Assembly: GCA_016714785.1 (NCBI GenBank)
Contig: JADKCC010000033.1
Span: 84,089 to 148,088, forward strand
Direction of reading: 5' to 3'
Length of the DNA stretch: 64,000 nucleotides
From: Saprospiraceae bacterium
GTDB taxonomy: Bacteria > Bacteroidota > Bacteroidia > Chitinophagales > Saprospiraceae
The stretch's first letter is position 1. Every line of letters begins with the position of its first letter. The notes beneath the pieces were generated by a model. That model ran no database searches. It was not told the DNA's origin and saw only the letters and a program-made list of their open reading frames with translations. Shown piece by piece: positions 57,993-64,000 of the stretch. Position numbers and translations under genes: made by a program.

Positions 57993-59248
57993 ATGTATAT
58001 AGAAAACAACAAGTATGTCTTGGAGGTGGGCTAGATCCATTATTGCTTGCCGAGAAATATGAATGCCCATTGTATATTTATGAAACGGCTGTTATGAAGC
58101 AACAATACGTCAGACTGACAAAGGCATTTGATCTGAAGAAGTTGAAAATAAATTATGCATGCAAAGCACTAAATAATATTGCAGTTCTTAAATACTTTAA
58201 ATCATTGGGATCTGGTTTGGATACCGTCTCTATTCAAGAAGTAAAAATAGGGTTATTGGCTGGTTTTAATCCTGATGAAATCATATATACGCCCAATTGT
58301 GTATCTATCGAAGAGATATCACAGGCGGTGGAGTTAGGAGTCAAAATCAATATTGATAATCTATCTATTTTGGAGCAATTCGGCCATTTGTACCCAGATT
58401 ATCCGGTCTGTATCCGTATCAATCCCCATATTATGGCTGGTGGAAATAGCAAAATTAGCGTTGGTCACATAGACTCCAAATTTGGTATTTCATTTCATCA
58501 GACGCCACATATTCATAGGATTGTCAAAGCACATAATATGATAGTAGAAGGTATCCACATGCATACGGGAAGTGATATTTTGGATATTGAAGTGTTTTTA
58601 CAAGGTGCAGAAATACTGTTTCAAGTGGCAAAAGAGTTTACTGCTTTGCAATATATCGACTTTGGAAGTGGGTTTAAAGTGCCTTATAAAGAAGAGGATA
58701 TTGAAACAGATATTGAAGAATTGGGCGAAAAAATAACCAAAAGATTTAAAGAGTTTTGTAAGTCTTATGGTCATGATTTGACATTAATGTTTGAACCAGG
58801 TAAGTTTTTGGTAAGTCAGTCTGGTATATTTTTGGTCAAAGTCAATGTGGTAAAACAAACCACTTCTACTGTTTTTGCAGGTGTAGATTCAGGCTTAAAT
58901 CATTTGATAAGGCCCATGTTGTACGATTCTTACCACAAGATTGTCAATATCTCTAAGACGGAAGGTAGATCAAGGATTTATACTGTTGTTGGTTATATAT
59001 GTGAGACAGATACATTTGGTGTCAATCGTAAAATGACAGAAATCAATGAAGGCGATATCCTTGCTTTTTATAATGCAGGCGCTTATTGTCATTCTATGGC
59101 ATCCAATTATAATTCTAGATATCGACCTGCTGAAGTATTGATCCATGAAGGTCAAGATTATTTGATCAGAAGAAGAGAGACGTTAGATGATTTGATACAA
59201 ACACATGTAAACGTCGATATTTTTGACAAAGTGGAAGTGACAGTCTAA
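57993..59248 (+). CDS. lysA: Diaminopimelate decarboxylase, frameshifted near the start
   Basis: The enzyme decarboxylates meso-diaminopimelate to lysine. Translation from ATG 57993 gives MYIENNKYVLEVG then a stop at 58032-58034. One base added to the GGG run at 58028-58030 yields MYIENNKYVLEVGLDPLLLAEKYECPLY, the expected LysA N-terminus, which continues in the main frame (58043-59248). The PLP lysine is in YACKALNN (about residue 58), followed by INPHIMAG, HMHTGSDI, FGSGFKVPY and the C-terminal GYICETDTFG and FYNAGAYCHSMASNYNSR. The promoter at 57965 fits the ATG at 57993. Without repair the only available start would be the TTG at 58043, losing 17 residues. Confidence 0.9.
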
Positions 59249-59336
59249 TTATCGTTCGATAACTCGGTTGTTCACTATTAATTCAATCATTTTCTCATTA
59301 ACCCATTTTGTTATTCACTCATTTAATCATTGATTC

Positions 59337-59966
59337 ATGCAAAAGTCATTTATTTCACTATTAATTTTCAAAATTTCCATCGTTGCATTACTACTTGCAG
59401 CAATGATTACTTCTTGTAAGGACAGAGGAGTACCAAAAGTTAATATTGATGGCAAAACAATAAAAGAAATTAAATCCAATATCATCTTCACAGCTGATGG
59501 ACAAAGCGTGACGCTGAATGAAGATAGTATTTCAAAAATATTTTATCTAGTACGCCATGCCGAGAAGGACACAAGTATTGCGGGTGACCCACCTTTGACC
59601 AAGGAAGGTATAGATCGGTCAACAAAAATAGCGGACATCATGCGTGGCACTAGGGTAGATGCGATTTATTCCACGATGACCTTGCGGACGATGTTTACCG
59701 TAGATTCGTTGTCTGATATAAAGGCCATGCAAATCCTTCCTTATGACAACAAAACATTGAAAGAAACCATCGAAAAAGTGAAAAATGATGATGAGTTTAA
59801 TCGTATTTTTATGGTAGGCCACTCCAATACTATTCCTTCCATAACCAATACATTGGCTGGAAGAGATATTTTCAATAAAACATTTGATGAGTCCGATTAT
59901 GGAAATTTTGTCATCGTAGTGGCTAATAAATCAGGATCTACCGATGTTTATACACTGAGATATTAA
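59337..59966 (+). CDS. Lipoprotein of the histidine phosphatase family
   Basis: A 209-aa protein with lipobox MITS-C27 and a phosphoglycerate-mutase-like domain. It carries the catalytic RHG-type motif LVRHAEK near residue 78 (the phosphorylated His), the LTKEG segment, and the second-His motif MVGHSNTIPSI. Family members remove phosphate from sugars, proteins or phosphonates. Export as a lipoprotein suggests a periplasmic or surface phosphatase, but the substrate is open. It lies between lysA and valS on the same strand. Confidence 0.88.
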   Translation: MQKSFISLLIFKISIVALLLAAMITSCKDRGVPKVNIDGKTIKEIKSNIIFTADGQSVTLNEDSISKIFYLVRHAEKDTSIAGDPPLTKEGIDRSTKIADIMRGTRVDAIYSTMTLRTMFTVDSLSDIKAMQILPYDNKTLKETIEKVKNDDEFNRIFMVGHSNTIPSITNTLAGRDIFNKTFDESDYGNFVIVVANKSGSTDVYTLRY

Positions 59967-60094
59967 CACAATTTAAGATAAACTTATCAGGAAATTTTAT
60001 TTTTAGGGATTCAACATTCTTCCATTTTTAGGAAAGGATTAGAATGGGTAAAACCTTCAATACTTTTAACATTCAAAAACTTAATTTACATTAC

Positions 60095-62725
60095 ATGATT
60101 TCACCAAGATATAATCCTACGGAAGTAGAGCAAAAATGGTACAGCCATTGGATGGATAAAAAATACTTTCATTCTGAGCCGGATGAAAGAGAAGCTTTTA
60201 GTATCGTCATACCACCACCCAATGTCACAGGTGTACTCCACATGGGCCACATGCTCAATAATACTATTCAAGATATCCTGATCAGGAAAGCAAGGATGGA
60301 TGGAAAAAATGCTTGTTGGGTTCCGGGTACTGACCATGCATCTATCGCTACCGAAGCCAAAGTAGTGAAAATGCTCCGTGAAAAAGGGATCAAAAAAGGT
60401 GATCTTACACGAGAGAAGTTCCTAGAATATGCCTGGGAATGGAAAGAAGAATATGGCGGCATCATCCTGAAACAACTTCAAAAATTGGGAGCATCATGCG
60501 ATTGGGATCGTACTGCATTTACGATGGATGAAGTCAGATCAGAAGCGGTCATTAAAGTGTTTGTCGATTTGTACAAAAAAAATAAACTCTATCGTGGCAA
60601 ACGGATGGTCAATTGGGATCCTGAAGCCAAAACGGTTTTGTCCAATGAAGAAGTGATTTTTGGCAATGAAAATTCAAAATTGTATCATGTCAAATACAAA
60701 GTAGCTGATAGTGATGAGCATATCACGATAGCGACGACTAGGCCAGAAACCATACCTGGAGATACTGCAGTGGCTGTACATCCTGACGATCCGAGATATG
60801 TACATTTGGATGGGAAAAGTGTCATTGTACCAATCATAGGTCGAGTCGTTCCCATTATCAGAGATACGTATGTCGATATGGAATTCGGTACAGGTGCGCT
60901 CAAAGTAACACCTGCGCACGATGTCAATGACTACGAGATAGGCAAACGTCATGATCTCGAAGTGGTAGATGTATTTAATGAAGATGGTACCATGAGTGTA
61001 GAAGCTCAAGTTTATATCGGTGAAGATAGATTTATAGTACGTAAAAAGTTTGCCAAAGATCTCGAAGCAGCTGGACACATAGACAAAATCGAAGATTACC
61101 AAAATAATGTAGGTAGGTCAGAGCGAACAAATGCAGTGATCGAACCAAGATTGTCGCTTCAATGGTACGTGGACATGAAGGCGCTTGCTGGTCCTGCTGC
61201 CGAAGCAGTTGCAAAAGATGAGGTAGAGTTTTTTCCTAAAAATCAAAAGAATATCTACCGTCACTGGATGGATAACATCAAGGATTGGTGTATTTCTCGT
61301 CAGCTTTGGTGGGGACACAGGATTCCTGCTTATTATTATGGTGAAGATGTTTTTGTAGCAGAAACAGTAGCGGAAGCATTGGCTCTTGCCCAAGAAAAAT
61401 ATCCGTCCATCACTGCCGATGATTTAAGACAAGATGAAGATGTGCTCGATACGTGGTTTTCATCTTGGTTGTGGCCGATATCTGTTTTTGATGGGTTCAA
61501 TGATCGTAAAGAGTTGGACTATTATTATCCGACATCAGTGCTTGTAACTGGATGGGATATCATCTTCCTTTGGGTAGCGAGAATGGTCATGGCTGGTTAC
61601 GAATGGGAAGGCAAACGACCGTTTGATCACGTGTATTTTACTGGAATGGTACGAGATAAACAACGTCGCAAAATGTCAAAATCACTGGGAAATAGTCCTG
61701 ATGCATTACAACTGATCGAAGATTTTGGCGCAGATGGTGTACGCTTTGGAATGTTGTCTTGTTCGCCTGCAGGTGGTGATTTGTTATATGATGATAAACT
61801 AGTAGAGCAAGGTCGTAACTTTAGCAATAAGATATGGAATGCACTCCGTCTAGTAGATGGATGGGAAATAGACACCAATCTCAAAACATCTGAAGGCGAA
61901 ACATTAGCATTCCAATGGATGCAACACAAATTGACATCACTGGCAGTAGATATCGACAAAAACTTTAAGGAATATAGACTTTCTGAAGCTTTGATCAGCA
62001 TCTATAGTTTTGTATGGACAGACTTTTGTTCCTGGTATCTGGAAATGGTAAAGCCAGGTTTTGGAGAAAAGATGGCACCACAAACCAAAGAAAATACCAT
62101 AGAATTATTCAGTCAGATTTGTTCGTTGATGCATCCATTTATGCCATTCATCACTGAAGAAATCTGGCACGCACTCCGAGAAAGAGCTGAAGGCAATGAC
62201 TGTATTTTGAGTAGCTATCCGAAGCCAGGCAATTTTGATCAGACCATCATAGATAGGGTAGAGCAAGCCAAAGATATCATCACTAATATCCGGGATATCC
62301 GCAATAAAAATGGTATCAAGATGAAGGACGAACTTGATGTATTCCTAGTAAAAAGTGAAAGATCGGACGTGTTGCTTCAACAACATGGCTGGTCGGACAT
62401 CTGTATCAAACTCGGCAATCTCAAACAAATCGCGATCACAGCAGATGAAAACACAGCAGGTATAGGATTCATCTCGGGTACGGAAAAGTGTATTGTCGTC
62501 CTAGAGCAAGCCATGGATATAGCTGGTGAACTCGACGAAAAACGCAAAGAACTCGAGTATCAAATAGGATTCGTAGCATCTGTACAAGGCAAACTCAGTA
62601 ATGAACGATTCGTAAGTGGAGCTCCCGAAGCAGTCGTAGCCAAAGAAAAAGCCAAACTCGCTGATGGTCAGGAAAGGATCAAGATATTGGAGGATGATAT
62701 TAGGAGATTGGAAGGGATGGTGTGA
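60095..62725 (+). CDS. valS: Valine--tRNA ligase
   Basis: An 876-aa class I aminoacyl-tRNA synthetase. The ATG at 60095 (MISPRYNPTEVEQKWYSHW) matches ValS starts better than the one at 60044. HIGH motif HMGH at 49-52, KMSKS at 526-530, editing domain with TTRPETIPGDTAVAVHP, and a C-terminal coiled-coil arm (about the last 70 residues, ELDEKRKELEYQIGF onward). It attaches valine to tRNA-Val and edits threonine. Length is standard. Confidence 0.97.
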   Translation: MISPRYNPTEVEQKWYSHWMDKKYFHSEPDEREAFSIVIPPPNVTGVLHMGHMLNNTIQDILIRKARMDGKNACWVPGTDHASIATEAKVVKMLREKGIKKGDLTREKFLEYAWEWKEEYGGIILKQLQKLGASCDWDRTAFTMDEVRSEAVIKVFVDLYKKNKLYRGKRMVNWDPEAKTVLSNEEVIFGNENSKLYHVKYKVADSDEHITIATTRPETIPGDTAVAVHPDDPRYVHLDGKSVIVPIIGRVVPIIRDTYVDMEFGTGALKVTPAHDVNDYEIGKRHDLEVVDVFNEDGTMSVEAQVYIGEDRFIVRKKFAKDLEAAGHIDKIEDYQNNVGRSERTNAVIEPRLSLQWYVDMKALAGPAAEAVAKDEVEFFPKNQKNIYRHWMDNIKDWCISRQLWWGHRIPAYYYGEDVFVAETVAEALALAQEKYPSITADDLRQDEDVLDTWFSSWLWPISVFDGFNDRKELDYYYPTSVLVTGWDIIFLWVARMVMAGYEWEGKRPFDHVYFTGMVRDKQRRKMSKSLGNSPDALQLIEDFGADGVRFGMLSCSPAGGDLLYDDKLVEQGRNFSNKIWNALRLVDGWEIDTNLKTSEGETLAFQWMQHKLTSLAVDIDKNFKEYRLSEALISIYSFVWTDFCSWYLEMVKPGFGEKMAPQTKENTIELFSQICSLMHPFMPFITEEIWHALRERAEGNDCILSSYPKPGNFDQTIIDRVEQAKDIITNIRDIRNKNGIKMKDELDVFLVKSERSDVLLQQHGWSDICIKLGNLKQIAITADENTAGIGFISGTEKCIVVLEQAMDIAGELDEKRKELEYQIGFVASVQGKLSNERFVSGAPEAVVAKEKAKLADGQERIKILEDDIRRLEGMV

Positions 62726-62863
62726 AAAAAAGAAAAGGATAGTTTTGATAATTTACAAGTAAAATATTGAAGTGTTTCGAAGCTACACTTGAGTTTCTCG
62801 AAGCTATAATTGAGTGTCTAAGCTTTACGAGCGTGTGTAAAATTTAGCGACTAGGAGTTGCAC

Positions 62864-62926
62864 ATCCATATCCACAGGTTGTAACCTGTGGATAATGGAT
62901 GATAGGATAGCATGGGCTTTAGCCCA
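62864..62926. repeat. REP-like pair of hairpins
   Basis: ATCCA-T-ATCCACAGGTT (62864-62880) pairs with AACCTGTGGAT-AA-TGGAT (62883-62900), and TGGGCT (62913-62918) pairs with AGCCCA (62921-62926). Together they look like a REP/BIME-type element of the kind mobilised by RAYT (Y1) transposases; none is encoded here. Upstream (62760-62830) weak 21-22-base repeats occur (TTGAGTTTCTCGAAGC). Confidence 0.6.
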
Positions 62927-63010
62927 AAAAATATCTAAATTGGTCTTTTGTCCAAAAGGGTATATCCATCCATCTCCAAAATTTACAAACAGTCTAATTT
63001 TTCTCCCATT

Positions 63011-63389
63011 ACTTACTTAATAACCTTCTCCGAGTACTTCAAAAGCTTCTCCATGTACTTAATAACCTTCTTTAAGTACTTCATAAGCTTCTTTGAGTAC
63101 TTCATAAGCTTCTTTAAGTACTTCATAAGCTTCTTTAAGTACTTCATAAGCTTCTCCATGTACTTAATAACCTTCTTTAAGTACTTAATAACCTTCTTTA
63201 AGTACTTCATAAGCTTCTTTGAGTACTTCATAAGCTTCTCCAAGTACTTCATAAGCTTCTCCAAGTACTTCATAAGCTTCTTTAAGTGCTCACTAAGCTT
63301 CTCCAAGTACTTCATAAGCTTCTCCAAGCTTCTCCAAGTACTTCATAAGCTTCTTTAAGTGCTCACTAAGCTTCTCCAAGTACTTACTA
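63011..63389. repeat. 21-bp tandem repeat array, left part
   Basis: About 17.5 copies of a 21-base unit (consensus AGTACTTCATAAGCTTCTTT plus one base, with AATAACC and GTGCTCAC variants), plus a 10-base partial duplication at 63327-63336. The unit is a multiple of three, so both strands stay open; the minus strand reads as the heptad repeat KLMKYLE/K. No start site, promoter or database-like family supports a gene; a purely structural or satellite role is more likely. The array is cut by the MITE-like element at 63390 and resumes at 63834. Confidence 0.85.
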
Positions 63390-63833
63390 ACTGAAGTTTC
63401 GGAGTTTATAAATGGATTAATGTCAACTAATTACATATTAAATAATTAAATATTAACTTACTTTACAATACTGATAATCAATACTTTAAAACAATTTACA
63501 AGGAGATTTAGAAATACGACGTTAACATATTGCTTTGGGAGATGTAGTAATACCAGGTTTACTCTTTGGGGAGACCTGTTCCGGTACGCGGAGCGATTTA
63601 GCTGGAACTAGCGTTTTTTGTTTACTTTTTGGCAATGCAAAAAGTATAACTGAACGATCCTGGAAGGTCAGTATGACAATGCGAGAAGTGAAGGCACCCG
63701 TAAGGGATGGGGAGCGCGGCTCGAGCGACAATGCCAAACCTATAGTATAATCATTAGCCCCAAAGAGCACAATTGAATTTGATTCAAGGTTATGAGAGTA
63801 GTTATTGTGCAAAATTTGCCCCGAAACTTTAGT
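63390..63833 (-). mobile_element. MITE-like element, copy 3, inside the 21-bp array
   Basis: The longest copy (444 bp), reversed relative to copies 1 and 2. Ends ACTGAAGTTTCGG (63390) and complement of ACTAAAGTTTCGG ending at 63833. It has about 56 bases more than copy 2 in its centre. The 11 bases before and 15 bases after it add up to one 21-base repeat unit plus 5 duplicated bases (TACTA/TAATA, one mismatch), so it inserted into the array by a 5-bp target duplication. No transposase frame is present. Confidence 0.82.
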
Positions 63834-63911
63834 TAATAACCTTCTTTGAGTACTCAATAAGCTTCTTTAAGTGCTAACTAACCTTCTCCGAGTACTTTTA
63901 TAAGCTTCTTA
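63834..63911. repeat. 21-bp tandem repeat array, right part
   Basis: Three to four more, increasingly divergent, units continue after the MITE-like element (AGTACTCAATAAGC, AGTGCTAACTAACC, AGTACTTTTATAAGC). They confirm that the array existed before the insertion. Confidence 0.75.
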
Positions 63912-63935
63912 AGTCCTTAATTCTACTTTGTTAAA

Positions 63936-64000
63936 TTAGGGATTATCATCAAAGGACTCAAATAGGTTGTCTGGCTCATCGTTTTTGGTCCGCCGATTTA
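63936..64000 (-). CDS. C-terminal end of an unidentified gene (partial)
   Basis: On the minus strand a frame enters from the window edge and ends at TAA 63936-63938, reading ...NRRTKNDEPDNLFESFDDNP. The acidic, non-repetitive composition fits a real C-terminus, but with 20 codons it is only a suggestion. The family cannot be told. Confidence 0.3.
   Translation of the reverse strand, partial: NRRTKNDEPDNLFESFDDNP

Noticed and set aside
63013..63358. Open frames on both strands through the 21-bp array (104 aa minus, 136 aa plus)
   Set aside because: They exist only because the repeat unit is a multiple of three; there is no start region, promoter or flanking domain, and they are reported as a repeat instead.
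63535..63750. 71-aa and 61-aa frames inside the MITE-like elements (also 40660-40845)
   Set aside because: The frames differ in length between copies, run across the inverted repeats and are broken by the internal deletions; no transposase motif.
26807..64000. Defense system, CRISPR array or prophage
   Set aside because: No Cas, restriction, toxin-antitoxin, retron or phage structural genes were found; the tandem arrays lack spacers, and repeat units are contiguous.

Overview
The window is an AT-rich chromosome segment of a Bacteroidota bacterium, most likely from the Saprospirales/Saprospiraceae. The lineage call rests on the abundant type IX secretion (T9SS) cargo proteins with C-terminal sorting domains (types A and B), SusC/SusD and DUF4249 genes, a fused ResB-CcsA cytochrome c biogenesis protein, the DUF3822-rsmD pair, and promoters of the TAnnTTTG type with few Shine-Dalgarno sequences. 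No tRNA, rRNA, CRISPR array, phage or intact transposase gene was seen.

Layout. 1-9.8 kb: the end of a TonB-dependent receptor with its DUF4249 lipoprotein, a frameshifted Omp28-like T9SS protein, an unrecognised 480-aa protein, a dockerin-like T9SS protein and a serine hydrolase. 9.9-26.5 kb: a polysaccharide utilization locus (PUL). It holds a propeller/Y_Y_Y/HTH regulator, a six-repeat T9SS protein, two PF10091/GH144-like hydrolases (one lipoprotein, one T9SS cargo), a GH3 beta-glucosidase, SusC and SusD. The combination resembles beta-1,2-glucan loci. 26.8-48.8 kb: mostly housekeeping genes (ccsBA, a vSGLT-like symporter, dacB, rplS, fabI, rarA, rsmD, tsaD, a PIF1-like helicase) with several small membrane or barrel proteins. 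49-64 kb: a tiny lysine-rich protein gene, a GNAT acetyltransferase, an ABC-F ATPase, two T9SS proteins (one a remnant), yidC, gpsA, lysA, a histidine phosphatase and valS.

How the PUL may work (inference): the T9SS-exported hydrolase cuts glucan at the surface; SusD (Cys followed by Ser-Asp-Asp, fitting surface export) and SusC import the oligomers; the lipoprotein hydrolase and GH3 finish to glucose in the periplasm. The PUL has no inner-membrane sugar transporter, but a close vSGLT-like Na+/sugar symporter lies 7 kb downstream.

Non-genic structure is unusually rich. Three copies of a 312-444 bp MITE-like element share terminal inverted repeats beginning ACTRAAGTTTCGG. One copy sits inside a 21-bp tandem array, so the target duplication can be read directly. 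There are also 9-bp degenerate repeat arrays, a 48-bp near-perfect palindrome and REP-like hairpins. Three genes (the Omp28-like gene, rsmD, lysA) each carry one apparent single-base indel in a homopolymer, which points to long-read assembly errors, although true decay cannot be excluded.
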